Source of the DNA: an uncultured Clostridia bacterium
GTDB lineage: Bacteria; Bacillota; Clostridia; Oscillospirales; Acutalibacteraceae
Direction of reading: 5' to 3'
Length of the DNA: 12,921 nt
Assembly (NCBI GenBank): GCA_945227095.1
Contig: CALYOC010000006.1
Coordinates: 1-12,921, forward strand
The translations under genes and the position numbers were made by a program. The number at the start of each line of letters is the position of its first letter. Position 1 is the stretch's first letter. Positions 1 through 6,733 of this stretch are shown here, in pieces. A model generated the notes under the pieces. That model made no database searches, was not told the DNA's origin, and saw only the letters and a program-made list of their open reading frames with translations.

Positions 1-482
1 ACACTCAACCCCGCGTGTTTCGCATTGTGGGGGAGAATGCCGAGGGAGAGTTTATCTCCTTTGACAACTCCGCGCTGACGGTTCTGCCGCAGGGAGAAAA
101 ATTCGGGGTTGATTTAGGCAGCAGACTTCCCGTGTTTGATATTAAGGTTGTCGCTCAAAAGTCAAATCCGTTCACAAGGGAGAGTCAGAATGAGATGATA
201 CTCAACCTGTATAAGCTCGGTATGTTTAATCCGGAGAATTCTTCGCAGGCGCTTGTCGCCATTGAGGCTATGGACTTTGAGGGCAAGGAGCAGATGAGAG
301 AGAGCATTGTAAAAAACGCCTCGATTTTTAACAGTATGCAGCAGTTGAGCGCGCAGGTTGAGTTGCTTGAGCAGCAGCTGCGCCGTGAAACTCCCACCGA
401 GCAGAGCGGGTCGGATATTAAGCTTGCGCCGCCCGGAGAGAACGGCAGCAGGACAAAGCTTAAAAATGTTTTGCGAAGCTGA
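1..482 (+). CDS. Phage portal protein, C-terminal fragment (5' end outside window)
   Basis: The reading frame is open from base 3 to the TGA at 480-482 and has no convincing start. A GTG at 15 is in frame but lacks a ribosome site, so this is the last ~159 residues of a longer gene. The visible part has the portal C-terminal pattern of Clostridia podovirus-like phages: a beta-rich piece ending in LPVFDIKVVAQKSNPFTRES, then NEMILNLYKLGMFNP and an alpha-helical stretch with ALVAIEAMDFEGKEQMRESI, then a Gln/Glu-rich coiled-coil-like tail and a polar end. A portal dodecamer would sit at the capsid vertex as DNA channel and nucleation point for assembly. The scaffold and major capsid genes downstream fit the usual portal-scaffold-capsid order. 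The family call rests on remembered sequence pattern and gene order; the catalytically silent fragment has no single diagnostic residue. Confidence 0.8.
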   Translation, partial: TQPRVFRIVGENAEGEFISFDNSALTVLPQGEKFGVDLGSRLPVFDIKVVAQKSNPFTRESQNEMILNLYKLGMFNPENSSQALVAIEAMDFEGKEQMRESIVKNASIFNSMQQLSAQVELLEQQLRRETPTEQSGSDIKLAPPGENGSRTKLKNVLRS

Positions 483-530
483 TTTTTCTCCGCAAAAAAC
501 TGTATGTTGGTCATTTTGAAAAATCATATT

Positions 531-539
531 TGCTACAAT
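531..539 (+). promoter_or_regulatory. Possible extended -10 promoter upstream of the scaffold leader
   Basis: TGCTACAAT fits an extended -10 (TGn plus TACAAT at 534-539). No good -35 lies at 16-18 bases; the upstream hexamer at 17 bases is TCATTT. If used, transcription would begin just before the hairpin-rich leader. Weak, from sequence match only. Confidence 0.22.
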
Positions 540-540
540 G

Positions 541-653
541 ACATCACACCGCGGAAAACGGCAGCCCTTGGCAGCTTTAGTCCCTATCGGCCGTGGGTGT
601 ACGGTTGTCGGGGTGCGTTTCCGGGGCGAATAACCACACTTGGAGGTAAAACC
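541..653 (+). ncRNA. Hairpin-rich untranslated leader of the scaffold gene
   Basis: About 170 bases separate the portal stop from the scaffold ATG, unusually long in a region where genes otherwise touch or overlap. By eye the second half folds well. GCAGCC-CTT-GGCAGC (561-575) forms a short hairpin with one A.A mismatch. A 7-bp stem pairs 588-594 with 601-607 around a GGGTGT loop. CGG 609-611 can pair with CCG 621-623. GGTT 603-606 can alternatively pair with AACC 632-635, extended by GTGT 597-600 with ACAC 635-638. CCC 582-584 could contact the GGG of the loop at 595-597. The ribosome site GGAGG at 642-646 lies immediately 3' of the folded part, so the fold may tune translation of the scaffold. 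This is inference from base pairing; no known RNA family is claimed. Confidence 0.4.
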
Positions 654-1526
654 ATGAGTAAAAACTTTTTATTTCCCGATTTGCAGATGTTTGCACAGGG
701 AGAGGGTGAAGTTTCACCCGAAGCGGGCGAAGAAATTACCGCTGTCGCCGAGCGGCAGGATTCCGAAGTCAAAGAGGACATCTCGGACGCTTCGGCACCT
801 GAATCAGAGACTGCCGTCGATGACGAGCAGTTAAGAAAAGCGGAATTTGAACGAATGATAAAGGAGGAGTACAAGGACCTTTTCACTCAAAAAACGCAGT
901 CTATTATCAACAAGCGCTTCAAGCAGACAAAGCAGCTTGAACAGCGACTCGGTGAAATTGAGCCGCTCGTTGACCTTTTGGCGCTCAGGTACGGCGAGGA
1001 CTCGTCGGACATCGGAAAGATTATTTCCGCCGCCGAGCAGGACGAGGCATATCTTGAACAGGAGGCGCAGAGCAAGGGTATGAGCGTTGAGCAGTTAAAA
1101 TATGTCAAACAGCTCGAAAGGGAGAATGAGGACTTCCGCAGAGCCGTCGAGGAGAGGCAGAGAATTGAGTATGCCGACGCGGTATATGCGGACTGGATGG
1201 CGCAGGCTGAACAGACGGCGCAGGAGTATCCCGACTTTGACTTGGCGCAGGAGAGTGAAAACGAGAGCTTTACAACTCTTTTAAAGGCAGGAATACCGGT
1301 TAAAACCGCCTATGAGGTAATTCACAACAAGCAGATTATATCCTCTGCGGTGGAACAGGCGAAGCAAGCGGTTTTAAACGATGTAAAGGCCTCGTCCCAA
1401 AGACCCAGCGACTCGCGCGTATCGGCGGCGGGCATAGTGGGTAAAAAGGACATTTCCGCTCTGACCGCCTCGGATATGGACGAAATTGAAAGGCGCGTCC
1501 TCCGAGGAGAAAGAATCACATTTTAA
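654..1526 (+). CDS. Phage capsid scaffolding protein
   Basis: Predicted 290 residues from the ATG at 654, chosen because GGAGG (642-646) sits at proper spacing. The frame stays open upstream to 504, but that part would translate the structured leader and has no ribosome site. The protein begins with MSKNFLFPDLQMFAQGEGE, then an acidic low-complexity stretch (about 16-60), then long Glu/Lys/Gln-rich helices (about 65-185) expected to form coiled coils. It ends in a short domain with ITALTASDMDEIERRVLRGE-like spacing and a final RITF, as in scaffolds of Clostridia phages with N4-gp56 capsids. Scaffolds line the inside of the procapsid, guide coat assembly around the portal and then leave or are degraded; the C-terminal helices usually bind coat. 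No protease motif is visible. Position directly before the major capsid gene (17-base gap) supports the call. The QMFA motif is shared with the capsid protein. Confidence 0.83.
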   Translation: MSKNFLFPDLQMFAQGEGEVSPEAGEEITAVAERQDSEVKEDISDASAPESETAVDDEQLRKAEFERMIKEEYKDLFTQKTQSIINKRFKQTKQLEQRLGEIEPLVDLLALRYGEDSSDIGKIISAAEQDEAYLEQEAQSKGMSVEQLKYVKQLERENEDFRRAVEERQRIEYADAVYADWMAQAEQTAQEYPDFDLAQESENESFTTLLKAGIPVKTAYEVIHNKQIISSAVEQAKQAVLNDVKASSQRPSDSRVSAAGIVGKKDISALTASDMDEIERRVLRGERITF

Positions 1527-1543
1527 TAAGGAAAGGAAAGATT

Positions 1544-2689
1544 ATGTTAAAGACAGATATTCAGATGTTTGCGGGGCAGACGACTCAGACGAGCACCGAG
1601 CAGAACAATTTGAGCAGTGAGATGAAAACCTATTATGAGAAAAGGCTGATTTCTCTCGCGTCACCCGAGCTTATCTTCGACCAGTTTGCGGATAAGTACA
1701 ATATCCCCGCCGGAAACGGCAAGAGCATTGAGTTCAGGAAGTTTACTCCTCTTGTGGCGGACCTCTCCGCGACAACTCTTACAGAGGGTGTAACTCCGGA
1801 CGGAAATAAGCTTGATGTGCAGACCGTGACGAGCGAGGTCACACAGTTCGGTGACTACATCGAGGTGTCTGATATGCTCGATTTGACGGCTATCGACCCG
1901 ATTATCGTTCAGGCGACCGCGCTCAGCGGCTCGCAGGCAGGCAGAGTGCTCAACAAGGTAACAAGAGAGGTTATCTCCGCGGGCACCAATGTTCGCTACG
2001 CTCCCAAGGTCGGTGAGGACAACTCACTCACCGCGGTTGAAATGAGGAGTGATTTGGACAAGAGCTGTAAGCTCACTCCGTCCTTGATAAGAAAGGCGGC
2101 AGGTGACCTGAAAAGGCACAACGCGCCTAAGTTTGACGGCTCCTATGTGTGCATTGTGCACCCCGATGTCGCCACTGAGCTTATGGCTGATAAGGAGTGG
2201 ATTGAAGCGCACAAATATGAGTCGAGTGCGAACATTTTTGACGGAGAGATAGGCAAACTCGCAGGTGTTAGGTTTATTGAAAACACACAGGCGAAGATTT
2301 GGAAGGACTCCACCTGTCCCATTTTGTCGTATAAGGTTACCAACGACAACGCACCCGTCAGCGGTAAAACATACTATACGAAGAACTCCGATACTTATAC
2401 CGTATTTGACGGCAAGAGTTTTTCCTCGGCAACCGCGTACTATGAGGCGGACGAAATTCTCGCTGTTTACGCGTGCTACTTTATCGGCAAAAATGCCTAT
2501 GGTACAACTCAGGTGGACGGCGGCGGACTTGAGCATATCATCAAGCCTCTCGGAGCAGGAAATGACCCGCTCAATCAGCGCGCCACTATCGGCTGGAAGG
2601 CTACGAAGACCGCTGAAATACTTGTTGACGAGTATATGGTTCGCGTTGAATGCTGTACCGATGACAGCGATATTGTTGAAGCGAACTAA
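1544..2689 (+). CDS. Major capsid protein, N4-gp56 family
   Basis: Predicted 381 residues; the ATG at 1544 follows a purine-rich ribosome site (AAGGAAAGGAAAG). The sequence matches the N4-gp56 capsid family closely: MKTYYEKRLISLASPELIFD (27-46), IEFRKFTPL (62-70), LTEGVTPDGNKLDVQ (79-93), QFGDYIEVSDMLDLTAID (101-118), QAGRVLNKVTREVI (131-144), GTNVRYAPK (147-155), HPDVA (206-210), and the C-terminal GGGLEHIIKPLG (326-337) and LNQRATIGWKATKTAEIL (343-360). It forms the HK97-like icosahedral shell. About residues 264-304 form an extra segment with two similar halves (SGKTYYT and SSATAYYE) between otherwise conserved blocks, probably a surface-exposed insertion. The start resembles that of the scaffold (DIQMFA against DLQMFA). 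Usual length for the family is somewhat shorter without the insertion. Confidence 0.95.
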   Translation: MLKTDIQMFAGQTTQTSTEQNNLSSEMKTYYEKRLISLASPELIFDQFADKYNIPAGNGKSIEFRKFTPLVADLSATTLTEGVTPDGNKLDVQTVTSEVTQFGDYIEVSDMLDLTAIDPIIVQATALSGSQAGRVLNKVTREVISAGTNVRYAPKVGEDNSLTAVEMRSDLDKSCKLTPSLIRKAAGDLKRHNAPKFDGSYVCIVHPDVATELMADKEWIEAHKYESSANIFDGEIGKLAGVRFIENTQAKIWKDSTCPILSYKVTNDNAPVSGKTYYTKNSDTYTVFDGKSFSSATAYYEADEILAVYACYFIGKNAYGTTQVDGGGLEHIIKPLGAGNDPLNQRATIGWKATKTAEILVDEYMVRVECCTDDSDIVEAN

Positions 2690-2700
2690 GCTTTTTAATA

Positions 2701-2726
2701 TGCGTCGGGCGGCTCTGCCCGGCGCA
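2701..2726 (+). promoter_or_regulatory. Strong stem-loop after the major capsid gene
   Basis: TGCGTCGGGC (2701-2710) pairs with GCCCGGCGCA (2717-2726) across ten positions, one of them a G.T wobble, around a GGCTCT loop. No T-run follows (GATATTTGAGA), so it is not a standard intrinsic terminator. It lies 11 bases after the capsid stop and 27 bases before the next start. A role in protecting the 3' end of the abundant capsid message, or in partial attenuation, is a reasonable inference. Confidence 0.6.
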
Positions 2727-2753
2727 GATATTTGAGAAAGGTAGGAATAATTT

Positions 2754-2987
2754 ATGGCAAAGAAATCAGTTGAAAAGGGCGCTTCGCTTGTCAAGGTGAA
2801 GCTTTTTAAATCAAAGGACCCGAAATACAGTGCACCGGTCAGGGTGTATGTGAACGGAAAGGGATATGCGGTGCCGCGCGGAGTTGAGGTCAGCGTGCCT
2901 ATGTGTGTGGCGCAGGTTCTTGCGAATAAGGAAAGGCAGGAGGGCCAGGCGAGCTCCTTGATTGACAGTCTGGCACAGGCACAGTGA
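2754..2987 (+). CDS. Small conserved phage virion-type protein
   Basis: Predicted 77 residues; the ATG at 2754 is preceded by AGAAAGGTAGG at slightly long spacing. The protein is basic at its start (MAKKSVEKGASLVKVKLFK). A compact beta-rich middle carries VRVYVNGKGYAVPRGVEVSVP (about 29-49), and a helical Gln-rich tail follows. Short proteins with this PRGVEVSVP pattern directly after an N4-gp56 capsid gene are familiar from related phages and are presumed virion components, perhaps minor head or decoration proteins, but I cannot name a function. Its last bases overlap the next gene (GTGA), so the two are probably translated together. Confidence 0.78.
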   Translation: MAKKSVEKGASLVKVKLFKSKDPKYSAPVRVYVNGKGYAVPRGVEVSVPMCVAQVLANKERQEGQASSLIDSLAQAQ

Positions 2988-3355
2988 CTGTAAGTGAAGC
3001 GGTAAGCGCCGTCGATTCGTTAAAACCAAATGCCTTTTCACTTCAAGAAAAGGTGAGTTGGCTCTCGGAGATTGACTATCAGATTTTCAAGGAGATTATT
3101 TCAACTCATTCGGGAGCGACGATAAGCGAGTTTGACGGGTATGATGAATCCGTGGCGGGAGATACCGTTTTGTTGGCTCCCCCTCCCTATGACTCGCTTT
3201 ATGTCAAATATCTCTCGGCGCAGATTGATTATTATAACAATGAACTCGCGCGGTATAACAATTCGGCGGTGATGTTTAATGTTGCGTATATGAATTTTTT
3301 CAATTACTACAACCGCACTCACCGTCCCATCGGAAGTAAGTTAAAGGCGGATTAG
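2984..3355 (+). CDS. Putative head-tail adaptor (connector) protein
   Basis: Predicted 123 residues with a GTG start at 2984 that overlaps the preceding TGA (GTGA). No separate ribosome site is evident, which points to translational coupling. The sequence is mostly helical: an N-terminal TVSEAVSAVDSLKPNAFS, then VSWLSEIDYQIFKEII, a loop with DTVLLAPPPYDSLYVKYL (about 61-78) and a long helix IDYYNNELARYNNSAVMFN ending in FNYYNRTHRP. The size, the helical layout, the PYDxLY element, and the place between capsid and tail genes fit the small adaptor proteins that ring the portal. Related proteins are common in Clostridia phages, often left as hypothetical. The adaptor role is inferred from position and fold pattern, not from a catalytic signature. 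Confidence 0.6.
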   Translation: MTVSEAVSAVDSLKPNAFSLQEKVSWLSEIDYQIFKEIISTHSGATISEFDGYDESVAGDTVLLAPPPYDSLYVKYLSAQIDYYNNELARYNNSAVMFNVAYMNFFNYYNRTHRPIGSKLKAD

Positions 3356-3357
3356 CT

Positions 3358-5295
3358 ATGAATTTACCAAAGCTTAATGAGATTAAAAAGAAGAAATATT
3401 CCATAACCGCTTTTAAAGGTTATAACAAGAACAGTATAATTCCGGCGGATAATTTTTACACCACCGGAAACATTGTCAGCGACAGGTATCCGCTTGCGGC
3501 GGCTCGTCAGCCGCGCAAACTTTTTAAGGATTTCGGAGGTGAGGTGCAGGCGGTTTCCTATCGTAATGACAGGCTCTTGTATATCAAGGACGGAATAATT
3601 TATTTCGGCAAGGACGAGTCGGGAGCGGATTTGGCTATAAATGACGAGAACAGCAAGCTCACGCCGGGCGAGAAAGAAATTGTCAGTATGGGTGCGTATG
3701 CGCTGATATATCCGGACAAGAAGTACTTTAATACCCTCGGTGAAAAGGACGAGAGTTCGGGAAAGACCGTCTATAAGGTTATGGATATGGAGTATCATAT
3801 CCATCTTGAAAAGGAGGACGACTATGACGAGCTTCAGAATCCTAAGACTGTTGCGGTGTCCTTTGGTTTGACGGAGGCGGGCGCGGATGAGAGCTGCTAC
3901 AAATTTCCGGCGCAGTACGGCATGGGCAAGGAGCCCGTTGACTCCGAAATTGACAAGTATTGGCTTGACAGCACCTACACCTTGAGGAAGTTTGTGGTAG
4001 ATAAGAAGGAGAGCTACCCTGTTGACAAAATTCATCTCGTAATGCATATATCTTCACCGGCACTTGTGCGTGATTTTGCGCTTAAGGGTATCAATCCGCT
4101 CGGAAATATCTCCGCCGGAGACAGCGTCAGCCTGTCTTTTGGCTCCGTTATCAACGGTACATATGAAATTAAGTGGATAAAGTGGTACGACCGCGCCTTC
4201 AGCAATTCCGCGTTTTGTCCGCTCGTTATCGCCATTGACTTGCCCACGGACTTTTGGGCGAAGAAATTTTATCTCAAATCGGGTTTTTACAACTGCGATG
4301 AAGCGGATATTGATATAAGCGTCCCGGATATCGGCTTTTTGAGCGAGGACTCCAACAGGCTCTGGGGCGTTGATAAATCGACCGGTGAAATCAGAGCCTG
4401 TAAGCAGGGAAATTTCAGGGCGTGGGATACCTACTCCGGACTTTCCTCGGACTCGTATTCCGTGAGCGTCGGCTCGGACGGAGCATATACCGCGGTCGGC
4501 AAATATCTGAATTATCTCCTCTTTTTCAAAGAGGACTGCCTGCACAAGCTCAGCGGCAGTAAGCCTGCCAACTATCAGCTAACATATGAGAAGAATGTTC
4601 TCAGCGTTGAGCGCGGAAGTGAAAAATCGGTGCAGCTTGTCAATGATGTACTGTACTACAAGTGGCGCGGAGGGATATGTGCATATGACGGTGCTTCGGC
4701 AACGGACATCTCGCGCGACTTGGGCGAGGACAGCTATACGGCAGCCGTCGCCGCCTCGTATTCGGACAAGTACTATGTCTCAATGGTGAATAAGCGCAGC
4801 GGTAAACGGGAACTGTTTGTCTATGATACCGTAAAGGGGATATGGAACAGACAGGACGAGGTAAATATAATTGACTTTTTGATTTTCGAGGGCGGACTCT
4901 ATGCGCTGGAGGAGAATGTAATCGGTGACGAAAAGCGCCACAGGATTATCGGACTCAGCGGCGCCGAGGGAAGCGAGTATGAAAAGCGGGTTGATTGGTT
5001 TATGGTCAGCGGAGACATCGGACTCGAAACGGATGAGCGAAAGTATATCAATTCCGTATCATTTACCTTTGAGGCGGATAAGGGCTCGGATATAGATGTC
5101 TTTTTCAGCACCGACGGCTCCGAGTTTTACAAGGTGTTCACCTTTAATTGTCAGTCGCTCGGCTCACACAGCGTACCTCTGCGGTTGCCGCGGTGCGACC
5201 ACTTCAGGTGGAAGCTTTCCGGAAGCGGAGGTTTTCGGTTATTTGCCATACATTATTTCTCGCAGAATGGGAGTGAAACAGATGGCAATTTTTAA
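3358..5295 (+). CDS. Large podoviral tail protein, nozzle/tail-hub-like
   Basis: Predicted 645 residues; ATG two bases after the previous stop, with a GGCGG-type ribosome site inside that gene's end. Near the N terminus is DNFYTTGNIVSDRYPLAAARQPR (about 31-53), similar to the 'N.SSD.YP.L..R.PR' start seen in tail-hub/nozzle proteins of short-tailed phages (the P22 gp10 and T7 gp12 role). The rest is beta-rich with repeated propeller-like strands, for example RLWGVDKSTGEIRACKQGNF, LNYLLFFKEDCLHKLSG and DVLYYKWRGGICAYDG, then a C-terminal beta domain (about 560-640, with DVFFSTDGSEFYKV). Such proteins extend the portal channel as the tail tip. No tape-measure gene follows, consistent with a short tail. 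The nozzle identity is inferred; a structure comparison against P22 gp10 and T7 gp12 would settle it. Confidence 0.58.
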   Translation: MNLPKLNEIKKKKYSITAFKGYNKNSIIPADNFYTTGNIVSDRYPLAAARQPRKLFKDFGGEVQAVSYRNDRLLYIKDGIIYFGKDESGADLAINDENSKLTPGEKEIVSMGAYALIYPDKKYFNTLGEKDESSGKTVYKVMDMEYHIHLEKEDDYDELQNPKTVAVSFGLTEAGADESCYKFPAQYGMGKEPVDSEIDKYWLDSTYTLRKFVVDKKESYPVDKIHLVMHISSPALVRDFALKGINPLGNISAGDSVSLSFGSVINGTYEIKWIKWYDRAFSNSAFCPLVIAIDLPTDFWAKKFYLKSGFYNCDEADIDISVPDIGFLSEDSNRLWGVDKSTGEIRACKQGNFRAWDTYSGLSSDSYSVSVGSDGAYTAVGKYLNYLLFFKEDCLHKLSGSKPANYQLTYEKNVLSVERGSEKSVQLVNDVLYYKWRGGICAYDGASATDISRDLGEDSYTAAVAASYSDKYYVSMVNKRSGKRELFVYDTVKGIWNRQDEVNIIDFLIFEGGLYALEENVIGDEKRHRIIGLSGAEGSEYEKRVDWFMVSGDIGLETDERKYINSVSFTFEADKGSDIDVFFSTDGSEFYKVFTFNCQSLGSHSVPLRLPRCDHFRWKLSGSGGFRLFAIHYFSQNGSETDGNF

Positions 5296-5800
5296 TTACT
5301 CCGTGCCGTCCTTTATCAAAAACGGACTCTCAAGCGCCGAGCAGTTAAACCGGCTGTATTCGTGGCTTATGAATACATTTGCAAGTGCAAAATACACCTT
5401 CCAGAACATTGATTCCGAGAACTTTTCTGACCCGGAGGGTGTTCGGCGTGAGATGTTCGGCGATATTCAGGAGCTTGCGGTGAAGAACTCGGCGGGCGTT
5501 GAGGAGCTTCGGCAGAGCGTTGCCTCTATCGACAAAAGGCTTCCTGTAATCGACTTCGGTAAGGCGGTCTTTAACGGCACTATCAATAAGGTCTCAACTA
5601 CATATACTATGAATGTAGCGTTTAACAAGGCGTTTTCGCAGCCGCCGATTGTGACGGTTACCGTTTTGACAAGCGCGCCGAATAAAATGTTTGCGAGCGT
5701 TTCCGCTGTTTCAAGGACGAGCATGACAATAAAGTATCATTGTGAAAATATGCCTGTGAACAACACTGCCAATATTGCTTGGATAGCGGTGGGCTCATAG
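5282..5800 (+). CDS. Short tail fibre/spike with C-terminal H-type lectin-like domain
   Basis: Predicted 172 residues from the ATG at 5282, which overlaps the previous gene by 14 bases and has GGGAGTG (5270-5276) as ribosome site. The frame is open further upstream, but only as a shadow inside the previous gene. Residues 1-45 form a hydrophobic-polar head (SVPSFIKNGLSSAEQLNRLY). Residues about 50-88 look coiled coil (VRREMFGDIQELAVKNSAGV). Residues about 105-171 match the H-type lectin pattern: VAFNKAFSQPPIVTVTV, a variable middle, then SMTIKYHCEN and the terminal ANIAWIAVG. H-type lectin folds trimerise and bind sugars in phage spikes. The likely role is surface glycan recognition. It sits between tail protein and ejection-like gene, a usual slot for small fibres. 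Confidence 0.72.
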   Translation: MAIFNYSVPSFIKNGLSSAEQLNRLYSWLMNTFASAKYTFQNIDSENFSDPEGVRREMFGDIQELAVKNSAGVEELRQSVASIDKRLPVIDFGKAVFNGTINKVSTTYTMNVAFNKAFSQPPIVTVTVLTSAPNKMFASVSAVSRTSMTIKYHCENMPVNNTANIAWIAVGS

Positions 5801-5847
5801 GCACTCGGAGAGCCTTCACAAGATTTTCAGAGAAAAAGGAGGTAAAA

Positions 5848-6732
5848 ATGGCAGTTAAAAATTCAGATTATTGGAAGAAGCTTTACAACAGCGTTTTGAA
5901 AAACACGGTTTCTTATACACCCTCGGCGGCTTCAAAAAAGGCTTATTCGGATTGGAAAAATACATATTCCGGGGGATTTAAGAGCTCCTATGATTCGCTG
6001 ATGAACGCTCTTGTAAAGCAGATTGATTCCAGAAAAGCCTTTGATATAAATGACAGCGAATACTACAATCGGGCATACAATATTTACAAAAATCAGTATG
6101 AGAGTTTGGGAAAACAGGCTATGGAGAATACAATGGCGGACGCGTCGTCGCTCACCGGCGGCTACTCAAATTCCTATGCTTCCACGGCGGCAAACACCGC
6201 CTATCAGAGCTATATGGACAAACTCAATTCTGTTATTCCGACCCTGTATTCGCAGGCGTATGATATATATAAGGAGGAGGGCGACGCCCTGTACGATAAG
6301 CTCGCCTCATATGAAAAGCTTCGCGATTCACAGCGTGATTCGTGGAATGATTATGTGGATAATTTGTACAACAACTACAAGCTTTCCTCCGACAGGGATT
6401 ACAAGGCGTATAAGTCAGCCGCCGACAACCGCAAGAACTTGCTCAACGCTATTTATAACAATTATAAAACCGCTCTTGCAAAGGAGCAGTTCGAGCGAAA
6501 TATGGCTTACAAATATGCGTCGCTGAACTCTCGCAAGTCCTCGTCAAAATCTAAAAAGAATCAGCAGGTTAAAATAGACGGAATCTCTTCTACTCAGCTC
6601 GATAAGATAATCCGTGACGCATATACGAAGATAAAGACGGGCAGAGGATTCACCGGCTTCGGCAGCAACTACACCACCAATCAGAGAAGGTATTTGAGCA
6701 AGGGATTGAACACTTTAATGCGGGGAGTATGA
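5848..6732 (+). CDS. Tyr-rich helical protein, putative internal virion/DNA-ejection protein
   Basis: Predicted 294 residues; the ATG at 5848 has an ideal AAGGAGG site (5836-5842). The open frame extends back to 5779 without a ribosome site. The protein is almost wholly helical and holds 32 tyrosines by my count, with heptad-like YxxxYxxxY runs such as EYYNRAYNIYKNQYES (71-86). The central block ASSLTGGYSNSYASTAANTAYQSYMDKLN (99-127) followed by LYSQAYDIYKEEGDALYDKL (133-152) recurs in otherwise unnamed virion proteins of Clostridia phages. A Lys/Ser-rich linker (about 229-240, SRKSSSKSKKNQQ) leads to a small C-terminal domain (about 245-294). Position among tail genes, absence of a tape measure, and long helical character suggest a protein injected with or ahead of DNA, as in T7 and P22. 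That role is inference; no lytic motif is visible. Confidence 0.5.
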   Translation: MAVKNSDYWKKLYNSVLKNTVSYTPSAASKKAYSDWKNTYSGGFKSSYDSLMNALVKQIDSRKAFDINDSEYYNRAYNIYKNQYESLGKQAMENTMADASSLTGGYSNSYASTAANTAYQSYMDKLNSVIPTLYSQAYDIYKEEGDALYDKLASYEKLRDSQRDSWNDYVDNLYNNYKLSSDRDYKAYKSAADNRKNLLNAIYNNYKTALAKEQFERNMAYKYASLNSRKSSSKSKKNQQVKIDGISSTQLDKIIRDAYTKIKTGRGFTGFGSNYTTNQRRYLSKGLNTLMRGV

Positions 6733-6733
6733 A

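Noticed and set aside
504..653. N-terminal extension of the scaffold frame
   Set aside because: It would translate the hairpin leader, has no ribosome site at 504, and the ATG at 654 has GGAGG in place and begins with the motif shared with the capsid protein.
2024..2794. Long - strand open frames opposite capsid, tail and lysozyme genes (for example 2024-2794, 3364-4047, 6650-7456, 10388-11278)
   Set aside because: Each lies antisense to a well-supported gene, lacks a ribosome site and a recognisable family; they follow from codon bias of the + strand genes.
6050..6526. Arg/Ile-rich open frame overlapping the ejection-like gene
   Set aside because: Frame shadow with low-complexity composition and no start signal.
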